A stretch of DNA of 22,043 nt from Mageeibacillus sp. UBA5734 (GTDB lineage Bacteria > Bacillota > Clostridia > Saccharofermentanales > UBA5734): positions 1-22,043 of the forward strand of contig DIGA01000045.1 in the NCBI GenBank assembly GCA_002419365.1. The letters run 5' to 3'. Positions 1-7,721 of this stretch are shown piece after piece. Made by a program: the position numbers and the translations under genes. The stretch's first letter is position 1. Each line of letters opens with the position of its first letter. The notes below the pieces were generated by a model. The model worked only from the letters and a program-made list of their open reading frames with translations, did no database searches and was not told the DNA's origin.

Positions 1-1
1 G

Positions 2-139
2 GAAGATTCCGTACATTTGAACGAGGCGCCTGCTGTGAATCAGGCAACGCCTTCTTTTCGATCCGTGACGCGAAAAATCCCCCTGCCTGAACTTTACAAA
101 GTCATCAAGGGGATCCTGCGTTACCGGGCCAAAGGTTGA
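2..139 (+). CDS. C-terminal end of an unidentified protein (5' truncated by the window)
   Basis: An open frame runs from the first bases of the window to a TGA at 137-139, giving 45 residues with no stop and no obvious internal start. The tail is basic and ends in LPELYKVIKGILRYRAKG. I do not recognise the family. The reading is supported by the strong hairpin terminator that overlaps its stop codon and faces the same way, as expected for the last gene of a plus-strand unit. The rest of the gene lies to the left of the window. Confidence 0.55.
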   Translation, partial: EDSVHLNEAPAVNQATPSFRSVTRKIPLPELYKVIKGILRYRAKG

Positions 140-160
140 TGGCCCGGGCGTTTTCTACTT
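124..160 (+). terminator. Rho-independent terminator of the plus-strand gene entering from the left
   Basis: A perfect 7-bp stem, CCGGGCC at 124-130 and GGCCCGG at 141-147, encloses a 10-base loop that contains the TGA stop of the upstream frame. A T-rich stretch follows (151-160). It faces the end of the convergent nucleotidase gene. Confidence 0.75.
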
Positions 161-161
161 T

Positions 162-749
162 TTACAGGGCCAGCTCCCAGTTCCCCATCGAGACCGTCGT
201 GTCGATGTAAGGTTCAACCTGGCTCCAGCTGTTGATCCGGATCACGTTGTCCGGCAAAGGCTTGCGATTATAGGAGCAGTCGATCAACAGGACCGGGATG
301 TTGCTGGCGGCCAAAGCCACAGCATTTTCGTAGCGGTCTTCGATGAACCAGTCACAGCGCAACTGTTTGGCCGTCGCAATTTTTTCAGTGTTGCCCAGCA
401 AAGTCAGACTGTCGTGGGGGATGTCGTATTTCCTGAACCAATCCAGGCTGACCTGTTGCATCGATTGGGTCCGGGCTGTGATGAAATGGATGTGGTGCTG
501 CTTGAAAAGCCGGTTGATGACCAGCTGGGCGCCTGGCCTGATCTGGGCTTCCCAGTGCAGCATTTCACCCAGTTGATCATAGAAGACATCGCTTTCCTGG
601 CGACTGACCCCGAGCGCTTCATGGTAATCGTAATGGACGATCCCATCCTCACGGACATCTGTCCCGAAATAGGCATTGGCCCGGCGCAGCCAGTAAAAGG
701 GTTCGGTCAGGGTACCATCGATATCGACACCAATATTCAGTCGTTTCAT
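162..749 (-). CDS. HAD-superfamily 5'(3')-deoxyribonucleotidase-like phosphatase
   Basis: This 195-residue protein has the order of motifs of a small HAD hydrolase. Motif I is DIDGTL (residues 9-14), with the nucleophile Asp9 and acid/base Asp11. Motif II is the Thr of FITAR (Thr91). A lysine of motif III lies near 123-128, and motif IV is the acidic pair in FIEDR (Glu137-Asp138). Size and motif spacing fit the cytosolic 5'(3')-nucleotidase (NT5C/YqfW-like) group, which removes phosphate from nucleoside monophosphates; the exact substrate is not visible. Start: ATG at 749, preceded by GAGG nine bases upstream. A terminator upstream (821-856) separates it from the flavin-binding gene, so it is probably transcribed alone. 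Confidence 0.8.
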   Translation of the reverse strand: MKRLNIGVDIDGTLTEPFYWLRRANAYFGTDVREDGIVHYDYHEALGVSRQESDVFYDQLGEMLHWEAQIRPGAQLVINRLFKQHHIHFITARTQSMQQVSLDWFRKYDIPHDSLTLLGNTEKIATAKQLRCDWFIEDRYENAVALAASNIPVLLIDCSYNRKPLPDNVIRINSWSQVEPYIDTTVSMGNWELAL

Positions 750-820
750 GTTGTGAATCCTCTATTCATTGCTGCCTTCATTTTTGCGCAGGCAACCCGC
801 TCCTCTCTATCGTGAGTTGT

Positions 821-856
821 AAAAATCAGGCAACAAGCAGGTAAAATTTGCTGCCT
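821..856 (-). terminator. Terminator after the AraC-MFS-flavoprotein operon
   Basis: On the minus strand, AGGCA and TGCCT form a stem (828-832 with 852-856) that continues after one mismatch with three further pairs (834-836 with 848-850). A run of five T follows (complement of 821-825). It lies just beyond the stop of the flavin-binding protein gene. Confidence 0.6.
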
Positions 857-876
857 ATGGGGAATGTGGTGTGGCG

Positions 877-1365
877 TTATCCGCCCTTGGCCCGCACCAG
901 CTCGATCGCTTCCTTGCCGGTCAGATGCTCAATATCGATGGCAATGATCAGAGCGTGGTCGCAGCGGGCGATCTCGTTCTGTTTCGCCTCAGCCGGCTGG
1001 TCACCGGAATATTTTTCGACCAGGGCGCCAAATGCTGCGCGCCGCTCCTCACCTTCGACGATCCGGGCCTGGCCAAAGGCGATCGCACTGCGAAAGTACG
1101 ACGTATATTCCGCGCTGACGATGGTGTCTTCGTCGACGGCTGCAAAGGAAACCTTGGGGTTTTCCAGAATCGCATCCACTTTGTGCCCGGACTTGGCTGA
1201 ATGGAAATAGATCTTACCTTCAGAAAACACAAAGCTGACCGGCACAGCGTAGGGATATCCCTCATCGCCGTGGCAGGCCAGGATCCCGTTGGTGCAGCGC
1301 TCCAGCACCGCCACAGTGTCGGCAACAGAAAGCACTTGTTTGTTTCGTCTCATTTCCCTGAACAT
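877..1365 (-). CDS. Pyridoxamine 5'-phosphate oxidase-fold flavin-binding protein (NimA-like)
   Basis: This 162-residue protein resembles the small split-barrel FMN-binding proteins of the PNPOx/NimA group. Characteristic parts are an N-terminal GILACHGDEGYPYAVPVSF segment (about residues 27-45), the IYFHSAKSGHKVDAI stretch (52-66) that contacts flavin in this family, and a late ITIDIEHLTGKEA-like strand (read here as IAIDIEHLTGKEA, 141-153). Some relatives reduce nitroimidazoles; the substrate here is unknown. The start at 1365 has GGAGG eight bases upstream. It begins only 15 bases after the transporter stop codon, so it is the last gene of the AraC-transporter operon. Confidence 0.8.
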   Translation of the reverse strand: MFREMRRNKQVLSVADTVAVLERCTNGILACHGDEGYPYAVPVSFVFSEGKIYFHSAKSGHKVDAILENPKVSFAAVDEDTIVSAEYTSYFRSAIAFGQARIVEGEERRAAFGALVEKYSGDQPAEAKQNEIARCDHALIIAIDIEHLTGKEAIELVRAKGG

Positions 1366-1380
1366 GCTTCAAACCTCCAT

Positions 1381-2565
1381 TTAGATCGCTGTTTGGGTTC
1401 TATTCGATGAAAGCCAGATCTGCCAGACCGCTGCCAGGAAGATTACCAGACAGAGGGCAATGGCATAGAAAGCCAGCCTGGACCCCAAATAGTCGTTGGC
1501 GATGCCGATGACCAGGTTGACCACCATGGCCAGCAGCGTCCCGGACATCAGGAGCAAACCGGTGGCATAGACGGCAGCTTCTTTGAAGACATGGTAGAAG
1601 GCCAGCATGATCGTCGGATAAATGATCGAGTAGCCCAGGCCAGCCAGGGCAAAAATCAACAACCCACTGCGGCCGAGCAGGATGCCGGCCAGCGTCAGCA
1701 GGAAGGCCATTGAACCGTAGACCAGGATGCTGCGGTAATAGCCGAGACGGTCGATGACCAGCCCGCCAAATAAGCGGCCGACGGTTTCCAGGCCGAAAAA
1801 CAGGGCCACATAGGTCGAGCGCTGGTCTGCACCGAGGTGGTATGTTTCACTCATGTAATTGACAAACCAGTTGCCTGTGCCGTATTCCGCAGCCAGATAG
1901 AATCCGATGGCCACGATGTACAGATAGAGGAACTTATTCCTGAACAGGTCCTTTTTCGAATAGATCACTTTATGTTCCTGATGGAACTGCGGCAGCCGGA
2001 TCAGCAGGAGTCCGATCAAAAGCAGGGCAGCTGCGACGATCAGGAAGATGAAAAACATCTGCCAGCGCACATCCCGGGCAAGCAGTTGGCCGACAGCTTT
2101 CTGCGAGATCGTGTTGCTGGTGCCATAGGAGAAATTGATGATGTTCATCAGGGTCGCTGTCGAAGCCACCTGGACCATGGGTCCCAAGGTGTTGACCGCG
2201 ACATTGAAGGTGGCAGAGCCAATGTTCAGGGCGAAAAAGCCCAGCAGCAACAGGGCGAAAGACCGGGCGTTCACGATCAGGAGCAGGGCCAGGATCGCCA
2301 CGACGATCCCGCTGCTGACAACTTTCTTGTGGCCAAACCGTTCCACCAGCATGCCGCAGATGTACTGGAAAACCGCATAGGCTAAAAGGCTGGACGTCAT
2401 CAGAACCCCGACTTGGGCATTGCTGATCGCAAAATCCTGCTTGAAATAGGGCACGAAAATGCCTTTGAAATTGTCAAACATGGCCAGCATCGCATAGAGG
2501 GCGATCAGGAGGGTGATCGTCAGGATGGTTTGCCGCTTCTGGCCGGACTGGGCTTGCTGGTTCAT
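1381..2565 (-). CDS. MFS transporter, sugar/permease type
   Basis: This 394-residue protein is an inner-membrane major facilitator with long hydrophobic blocks in two halves joined by a charged loop (about residues 192-212). The MFS loop motif appears as GMLVERFGHKK (71-81) and again in the second half as GGLVIDRLGYYR (267-278), as expected from the internal duplication. The substrate cannot be read; it is not a clear IolT-type inositol carrier. The frame is open further upstream, but the ATG at 2565 is chosen because it overlaps the AraC stop codon as ATGA, which implies translational coupling; the longer version would run inside the AraC gene. It is probably induced by that regulator. Confidence 0.85.
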   Translation of the reverse strand: MNQQAQSGQKRQTILTITLLIALYAMLAMFDNFKGIFVPYFKQDFAISNAQVGVLMTSSLLAYAVFQYICGMLVERFGHKKVVSSGIVVAILALLLIVNARSFALLLLGFFALNIGSATFNVAVNTLGPMVQVASTATLMNIINFSYGTSNTISQKAVGQLLARDVRWQMFFIFLIVAAALLLIGLLLIRLPQFHQEHKVIYSKKDLFRNKFLYLYIVAIGFYLAAEYGTGNWFVNYMSETYHLGADQRSTYVALFFGLETVGRLFGGLVIDRLGYYRSILVYGSMAFLLTLAGILLGRSGLLIFALAGLGYSIIYPTIMLAFYHVFKEAAVYATGLLLMSGTLLAMVVNLVIGIANDYLGSRLAFYAIALCLVIFLAAVWQIWLSSNRTQTAI

Positions 2566-3485
2566 TTGATTAAAGTCTCCGAATCTTCTGGAATCAAGGG
2601 CTTGTCTGAATCTATATTTGCTGACAGCATGTCCTTGCGAAACTGGCGCGGCGAAACGCCAAAGGACTGGTGAAAGGCCCGGGAGAAATAGGCAGGAGTC
2701 GGGAAACCACACTGCAAAGCCACTTCTGTGACTGGCAGGCTGGAGTCCGCCAACAGCATGGTTGCCTCACGCATGCGCAAATTCAGGACATAATCCATGA
2801 CGGACAGTTTCATCACCCGTTTGAAATAGGATGAGAAATACGATGGATTCATATAGACCAGCTGGGCGATTGTGTCTAGCTGGATTTTTTCACGGAAATG
2901 CGCCTCAATAAAGGTGACCGCATCGCGGATCCTTTCCAGGCGCTGCTGTTGGGCGATGTAATCATGCCCCAGCTGGCCTTCCAGTTTGAAATAGCGAAAT
3001 AGCAAGGCCAGTATCTTGAGCAGCGAGGCCTTGATCAGGAGTTGGTAGCCCTCCGCCTGGCTGTTGTCTTCGACTTCGATTTCATAGGCCAGGTCCCGGA
3101 TGATCATTGCCAGTGGATTGTCTGCCTCGATCAGATTCTGGAAATTGATGTTGCGGTCAAAAAATGGCTCCAGGTAATCCTGGTCCACCACGGCATTGCC
3201 AATGACAAAACCCGGCTCAAAGACAATGCAGATCAATTCCAGATTGGACTGTGTGTAAGCACAATGCAGCTCGTTGTTGTTGATCACAAATACCTGACCC
3301 GGCTGGACCTCATACCGGATATCGCTGATCACATAGTGACCGCTGCCTCTGAGGACATAATTCAGCTCCAGGCAATCGTGCCATTGCATCATGCGGACCC
3401 CCTGGCTGGGGATGGACGCATGGTAGATGGCAAAAGGAAACGATTTGGGGAGTGTGAACAGTTCCTTTTCTGCAAGTTGATTCAT
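2562..3485 (-). CDS. AraC-family transcriptional regulator with N-terminal cupin domain
   Basis: This 307-residue protein has the usual two parts. An effector-binding cupin lies at about residues 20-100, with ELNYVLRGSGHYVISD and PGQVFVINNNELH. A C-terminal double helix-turn-helix lies at about 185-285, including YMNPSYFSSYFKRVM and the signature ALQCGFPTPAYFSRAFHQSFGVSP. The ATG at 3485 is chosen because MNQLAEKELF leads straight into the cupin; a longer frame would run into the divergent FAD-oxidoreductase gene. Its stop codon overlaps the transporter start (ATGA). It likely controls the MFS/flavoprotein operon and possibly the divergent oxidoreductase. The inducer is unknown. Confidence 0.9.
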   Translation of the reverse strand: MNQLAEKELFTLPKSFPFAIYHASIPSQGVRMMQWHDCLELNYVLRGSGHYVISDIRYEVQPGQVFVINNNELHCAYTQSNLELICIVFEPGFVIGNAVVDQDYLEPFFDRNINFQNLIEADNPLAMIIRDLAYEIEVEDNSQAEGYQLLIKASLLKILALLFRYFKLEGQLGHDYIAQQQRLERIRDAVTFIEAHFREKIQLDTIAQLVYMNPSYFSSYFKRVMKLSVMDYVLNLRMREATMLLADSSLPVTEVALQCGFPTPAYFSRAFHQSFGVSPRQFRKDMLSANIDSDKPLIPEDSETLIK

Positions 3486-3576
3486 GAAGCATCCTGTCGT
3501 TTCGTGTACAATATAAAAAAGCTGATGACATCTTCGTCCATTATACAAGGTACCCGACACAATGGAGGCTGCAATC
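3486..3576. promoter_or_regulatory. Divergent control region between the AraC regulator and the FAD oxidoreductase
   Basis: This short AT-rich gap holds a perfect TATAAT reading leftward (3540-3545), suitably placed for the AraC operon, but without a good -35, as is common for activator-dependent promoters. On the plus strand a TACAAT lies at 3507-3512, also without a convincing -35. GGAGG at 3564-3568 is the ribosome-binding site of the oxidoreductase and decides its start. Confidence 0.4.
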
Positions 3577-5139
3577 ATGGAACACCCCATCCTCATCATC
3601 GGCGGTGGCATGGCCGGACTGACAGCGGCAGCGTATGTAAGCCAGGCTGACCGGAAGGTTATTCTTTTCGAAAAACAAGACAAAGTGGGTGGACTGGTTA
3701 ATTCATTCGACTACAACGGATTCACCTTTGACGGCGGGATCCGGGCGATCGAAAATTCCGGCATCGTCACCCCGATGCTGCGCCAGCTGGGGCTCGAGAT
3801 CCCCTTTGTCAATAACGGCGTCTCGATCGGGATCACAGACCAGGTCATCCGGCTGAAATCTGCGGAAAGTCTTGGCGACTATCTCGATCTGCTGCGCAGT
3901 CAATTTCCGGAAAGCAGTCTGGAAATCGATCACTTCGGCCGGGAAATCGAAAAAATCATGGGCTATATGGATGTCCTCTACGGGATCGATAATCCCTTGT
4001 TTCTCGATCTGAAAAGCAATCCCCGCTATCTGGTCCGGACCATCCTGCCTTGGATGGTCAAGTACCTTTGGACCATGCCCAAAATTGACCGGCTCAGCCA
4101 GCCGGTGACCGAATACCTGAAGAAAATCTCAAACAACCAGGCCCTGATCGACATGATCGCCCAGCATTTTTTCCAGGACACGCCAACGTTCTTCGCGCTC
4201 AGCTATTTTAGCCTCTACCTGGATTACCAGTATCCCAAAGGCGGAACCGGCATTCTATCTGATGCTCTGAAGAATTTCATCCTCGAACACGGCGGAGAAA
4301 TCCGCTGTAGCACAGAGATCTGCGCCATCGATCCGCAAGGTCAGATTGTCCGGGATGCTTCCGGACAGTCCTGGATGTATCAGGATCTGGTCTGGTGTGC
4401 TGATCTCAAACGGTTATATGAAATCGTCGATGAAACCATGCTCGTGGACGCACGTGCCCGGCAGGCCATTGCAAAGCAGCGGCTGGCCATGGCCGACAAG
4501 TCAGGCGGTGACTCGATCCTGACCCTCTACCTCGCCGTCGACCAGAGTCCAGATTATTTTGCCAGCATCGCCAATCCCCATTTCTTCTACACGCCGCGTA
4601 CGACGGGCCTTTCGAGCCTCCTGCCCTGCTCGGGCAATAGCCAGGCTGAGATTGAATCCTGGATTTCCGATTATCTAGATCTGACGACCTATGAGATTTC
4701 CTGCCCTGCCATGCGGGATCCGAGTCTGGCCCCACCCGGTCAAACCGGCCTGATCATCAGTACGCTTTTCGACTACCAGCTGGTCCGGAAAATCTCCGAA
4801 AGTGGCTGGTATGAGTCATTCAAGGAAAGCTGTGCCAAAAAAATCATCGCGGTCCTCGACCAGACCATCTATCCGGGACTAGCCAGCAAAGTCATCCATC
4901 AGATCGTGGCCACACCACTGACGCTGCAACGTTTGACCGGCAATACTGACGGCGCGATCACCGGCTGGGCTTTCACGAACACAAAGATACCAGTCGTTCA
5001 CAACATGCCGAAAATCGCCCAGTCCGTCCTGACCCCGATCCCCCATGTCTATCAGGCAGGTCAATGGACCTACAGCCCATCCGGCCTGCCGATCTCGATC
5101 CTGACCGGCAAACTAGCAGCGGATCGACTTTTAAAATAG
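3577..5139 (+). CDS. FAD-dependent oxidoreductase, phytoene desaturase/carotenoid isomerase-like
   Basis: This 520-residue protein starts directly with a Rossmann FAD-binding motif (IIGGGMAGLTAAAY, residues 7-20, GxGxxG core), followed by the FEK acidic end of the second strand. The C terminus, VYQAGQWTYSPSGLP, matches the end-of-FAD-domain motif of the CrtI/amine-oxidase group. Length and layout fit a phytoene-desaturase-like oxidoreductase; no carotenoid genes are present, so the substrate is open. An in-frame ATG at 3562 would add five residues, but ATG 3577 has GGAGG eight bases upstream and places the dinucleotide-binding strand at the normal distance from the N terminus. It is divergent from the AraC gene and may share its control. 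Confidence 0.8.
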   Translation: MEHPILIIGGGMAGLTAAAYVSQADRKVILFEKQDKVGGLVNSFDYNGFTFDGGIRAIENSGIVTPMLRQLGLEIPFVNNGVSIGITDQVIRLKSAESLGDYLDLLRSQFPESSLEIDHFGREIEKIMGYMDVLYGIDNPLFLDLKSNPRYLVRTILPWMVKYLWTMPKIDRLSQPVTEYLKKISNNQALIDMIAQHFFQDTPTFFALSYFSLYLDYQYPKGGTGILSDALKNFILEHGGEIRCSTEICAIDPQGQIVRDASGQSWMYQDLVWCADLKRLYEIVDETMLVDARARQAIAKQRLAMADKSGGDSILTLYLAVDQSPDYFASIANPHFFYTPRTTGLSSLLPCSGNSQAEIESWISDYLDLTTYEISCPAMRDPSLAPPGQTGLIISTLFDYQLVRKISESGWYESFKESCAKKIIAVLDQTIYPGLASKVIHQIVATPLTLQRLTGNTDGAITGWAFTNTKIPVVHNMPKIAQSVLTPIPHVYQAGQWTYSPSGLPISILTGKLAADRLLK

Positions 5140-5148
5140 TCGCTGGGG

Positions 5149-5189
5149 GGCGCTTACGCGACCCGTTGCGCCATCCTTGGTCCTTTTTT
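5149..5189 (+). terminator. Possible terminator of the FAD oxidoreductase gene
   Basis: GGCGC (5149-5153) pairs with GCGCC (5168-5172), with a further ACG/CGT inner stem, and a run of six T follows eleven bases later (5184-5189). The distance between stem and T run is longer than ideal, so this is a weak call. The gap to the convergent SDR gene contains no clearer signal in either direction. Confidence 0.35.
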
Positions 5190-5198
5190 CGGCAATTG

Positions 5199-6158
5199 TC
5201 ATCCCGGGGGCCACCCCTCGCGCAGGACCCTGCCAAAATCCGCTGGCAAACCCGTCAGCTGCAGACTGGCTGCCCACACGCGCTTGCCCATCTCCCGGTC
5301 TAACGCATGCGGGGCCGGTTTTTCTTCGTGGGTCAGGTGGAAAAAGCGCCCGGAAACGTCGGCCAGTTCAGGTGCTGAGGCCAGATAGCCAATCGCCGGT
5401 CCGGAAATGGCGGCGTCTTTCAGGAACAGGCCGGTGACGTAACGGGTGAAGAACCGGTAAAGCCAGCCATTGTTGTGGCCGATGTTCGTTTTGACATCGC
5501 CGGGATGGACAGCATTGATCGTCACCCCTGTGCCTTGCAGCAGATCGGCAAATTCCCAGACCGTGAGCAGCTGGGCTGTTTTCGAGGCGCCATAGGAGCG
5601 CAGGCCGGTGTAGTGACGTTTGTGCCAACTGAGGTCATCGAGATCGAGGCCATTGAAACGGTGGCCTTCTGAGTTGACCTGGATGATCCGGGACGGGCTG
5701 CTCGCAATCATGCGGTCTAAAAGCAGTGCAGTCAAAAGGAACGAGGCCAGATGATTGACGCAGAAGACGGTTTCGTGGCCAGCTGATGTGAAGATTCGAG
5801 TCGTCGAATGCATGCCGGCGCAATTAACCAGTACATCGATCCGGGGATAGCGTGTGAGGATGATGTCGGCAGCCTGCCGGACCTGCTCCAGATCGGAAAA
5901 ATCGGCCACGATGCTATCCACTGCCACAGGCCATTGCGATTGGAGTTCCCAGGCAACCCTGTCCGCTTTTACCTGGTTGCGATTGACCAGAACCAGCTGT
6001 GCGCCATGGCTGGCCAGCGCCCGCGCGATCTCGAGACCGACGCCGGAGGTAGCCCCGGTGATCACGCAGATTTTGCCGCTCATCGATTCGGTAAAAGGCT
6101 TTTGCGGCAGCTTGCGGTTTGTGAGGAATTTCAACTCGTCAGGCAATTCTCGTTTCAT
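5199..6158 (-). CDS. Short-chain dehydrogenase/reductase (retinol-dehydrogenase-like SDR)
   Basis: This 319-residue protein is a classical SDR NAD(P)-dependent oxidoreductase. The cofactor motif is TGATSGVG (34-41) and the structural motif is NCAG (112-115). The catalytic tetrad is Asn135 (CVNH), Ser163 (VNSEG), and Tyr189 and Lys193 (YGASK). NR at 59-60 after the second strand suggests NADP preference. It has about 25 extra N-terminal residues before the Rossmann fold. The start at 6158 has AAAGGG ten bases upstream; a shorter start at Met26 is possible. It is the last gene of the iol-type operon, 67 bases after the NTF2-like gene. The substrate is unknown; a cyclitol or sugar-derived ketone or aldehyde is a guess from context. 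Confidence 0.8.
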   Translation of the reverse strand: MKRELPDELKFLTNRKLPQKPFTESMSGKICVITGATSGVGLEIARALASHGAQLVLVNRNQVKADRVAWELQSQWPVAVDSIVADFSDLEQVRQAADIILTRYPRIDVLVNCAGMHSTTRIFTSAGHETVFCVNHLASFLLTALLLDRMIASSPSRIIQVNSEGHRFNGLDLDDLSWHKRHYTGLRSYGASKTAQLLTVWEFADLLQGTGVTINAVHPGDVKTNIGHNNGWLYRFFTRYVTGLFLKDAAISGPAIGYLASAPELADVSGRFFHLTHEEKPAPHALDREMGKRVWAASLQLTGLPADFGRVLREGWPPG

Positions 6159-6225
6159 GACACGGCATCCCTTTCATTACATCGGCCCTGATCAGCCTCG
6201 ATCGACGCTCGTCTTAAGCAGGCAA

Positions 6226-6702
6226 TCAGCCGAATTTCTTGTGCATGAACTTGCGGTACATCTTGTTGAATCGCGGGATACCGTTAAAAATATCACCCCA
6301 GAGGTCGTAATAATCGCGCTGCTCGATGATCAGGCCCTCTTCATTGAAAGTCAGCTTCGTCGCGCCAAAGACGGGGGTGTCCGGATACTTTTTGAAAGCC
6401 ATGGTCATTTTCCAGTCCATGAGAACGACTGGGCCATTCTCCGCCATGGACAGGATGTCCATGCGCAGGGACTGGCACCGGTCAGTCAGGCGTTTGCACA
6501 TCGCCTGGAAATTCTCCATTCCTTCTATCCGCTGGATCGAATCCTGGAAAATGATCTGAGGATGATAATACGGGAACAGATGGGACCAGTCTGGCTTGCC
6601 ATCCGTATTGTAGGTCCGGGACCACAGGTCCTTGATCTCGGCCAATGTCAGGCGTATGTTGTGCGTGGTTGGCAGAACGGGTCCTGTGTTTATTTCTGGC
6701 AT
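6226..6702 (-). CDS. NTF2/SnoaL-like small domain protein
   Basis: This 158-residue single-domain protein looks like a SnoaL-like member of the NTF2 fold. It has an early helix with LWSRTYNTDGKPDW, a HPQIIFQDSIQRIEG strand-loop typical of these cone-shaped barrels, and later strands such as VLMDWKMTMAF and TKLTFNEEGLIIEQRDYYD. The family includes isomerases, hydrolases and non-enzymatic binders, so no reaction is assigned. The start at 6702 has TGAGGA just upstream. It lies 37 bases after the transketolase C-half and 67 bases before the SDR, so it is part of the same transcript. Confidence 0.65.
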   Translation of the reverse strand: MPEINTGPVLPTTHNIRLTLAEIKDLWSRTYNTDGKPDWSHLFPYYHPQIIFQDSIQRIEGMENFQAMCKRLTDRCQSLRMDILSMAENGPVVLMDWKMTMAFKKYPDTPVFGATKLTFNEEGLIIEQRDYYDLWGDIFNGIPRFNKMYRKFMHKKFG

Positions 6703-6739
6703 GGCAAGTCCTCACCGTTTCGGATTTGTCTTGCCTCTA

Positions 6740-7708
6740 TTATGCCAGATTTTTCTCGATCAGGCGGGCGATGGCGGGTGCCGTCAGGCCGTTTTCCTGG
6801 AGCTGGAATTCGTAGCTGCCGACCTTCTGGAAGCGGTCGCCCAGATTGCACATCAGCTGGCGGGGGGCATTCGTGAAACCGGCCTTGTATTCGGCGACGG
6901 CACTGCCCAGGCCACCGATCGCGCTGTGCTCCTCCACCGTGACGACGAGCTGGTTTTCGGCAAACACGCGGTCCAGCATGGCCTTGTCCAGCGGCTTGAT
7001 CGTATGCATGTCGACCACCCGCACCGAGAGGCCTTTTTCCTGGAGCAGGTCTGCTGCTCCGATGGCCTGGGCCAGGACTGCTCCCGTGGCGATGATCGCC
7101 ACATCTTTACCCGGCCGGTATTCGATCGCCTGGCCGATCTTGAACTCGAAATCGTCGGGATAGAGGATCGGAAAGCCAGGGGCGCCGGTGAGCCGGATGT
7201 AAACGGGTCCTTCCAGTTCAGCCGCGGCAAACAGAGCCTTATAGATCTGGTGCGGATCGGATGGCGAAAGCACCGTGAAATTGGGCAAAGCCCGGGCAAC
7301 AGCCAGATCATCCATTGCAAAATGAGTATTGCCGAGCGGCCCAAAACGAACCCCGGCCTCAATGCCGATGACCTTGGCATTCAGGTTCATGTAGCCGATC
7401 GCGATGCGCATTTGCTCCGCGCAGCGCATCGGAGCGAAGGCAGCCAAAGTCACCGCGAAGGGCATCAGGCCTTCCTTGGCCAGACCGGCCGAAAAATCGA
7501 TCAGGTTTTGTTCGGCGATACCCACATCAAACAGCCGGTCGGGAAAGGTTTTCAGAAAATTCGTCAGGCGTGCAGTGGGCGTGGTGTCAGCAGTCAGAGC
7601 ATAGACGTTGCTGTTTGCATGCCCCAGAAGGACCATGGCTTCACCAACAGCCGTGCGATGGCCATTCTTGGACCATTCCTGCAGTTTTTCCATTGAGATT
7701 TTTTCCAT
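6740..7708 (-). CDS. Transketolase, C-terminal subunit
   Basis: This 322-residue protein covers the pyrimidine-binding and C-terminal domains of a two-subunit transketolase. The conserved Glu that activates thiamine diphosphate is in GIAEQN (Glu66), and the segment FGPLGNTHFAMDDLAV (about 122-137) follows the usual loop of such halves. TVEEHSAIGGLGSAVAEY marks the C-terminal domain. It starts 13 bases after the N-half stop codon. The ATG at 7708 is chosen for its AGGAGGT ribosome-binding site; the frame is open further upstream. With the N-half it would transfer two-carbon ketol groups between sugars. Position inside an inositol operon points to a dedicated substrate rather than the pentose phosphate pathway, as seen for the split apulose-phosphate transketolase of apiose clusters. 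Confidence 0.9.
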   Translation of the reverse strand: MEKISMEKLQEWSKNGHRTAVGEAMVLLGHANSNVYALTADTTPTARLTNFLKTFPDRLFDVGIAEQNLIDFSAGLAKEGLMPFAVTLAAFAPMRCAEQMRIAIGYMNLNAKVIGIEAGVRFGPLGNTHFAMDDLAVARALPNFTVLSPSDPHQIYKALFAAAELEGPVYIRLTGAPGFPILYPDDFEFKIGQAIEYRPGKDVAIIATGAVLAQAIGAADLLQEKGLSVRVVDMHTIKPLDKAMLDRVFAENQLVVTVEEHSAIGGLGSAVAEYKAGFTNAPRQLMCNLGDRFQKVGSYEFQLQENGLTAPAIARLIEKNLA

Positions 7709-7721
7709 GTTCTCCACCTCC

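Noticed and set aside
3486..3683. 66-residue upstream extension of the AraC protein
   Set aside because: It would overlap the divergent FAD oxidoreductase and its ribosome-binding site, and the added residues do not belong to the cupin domain.
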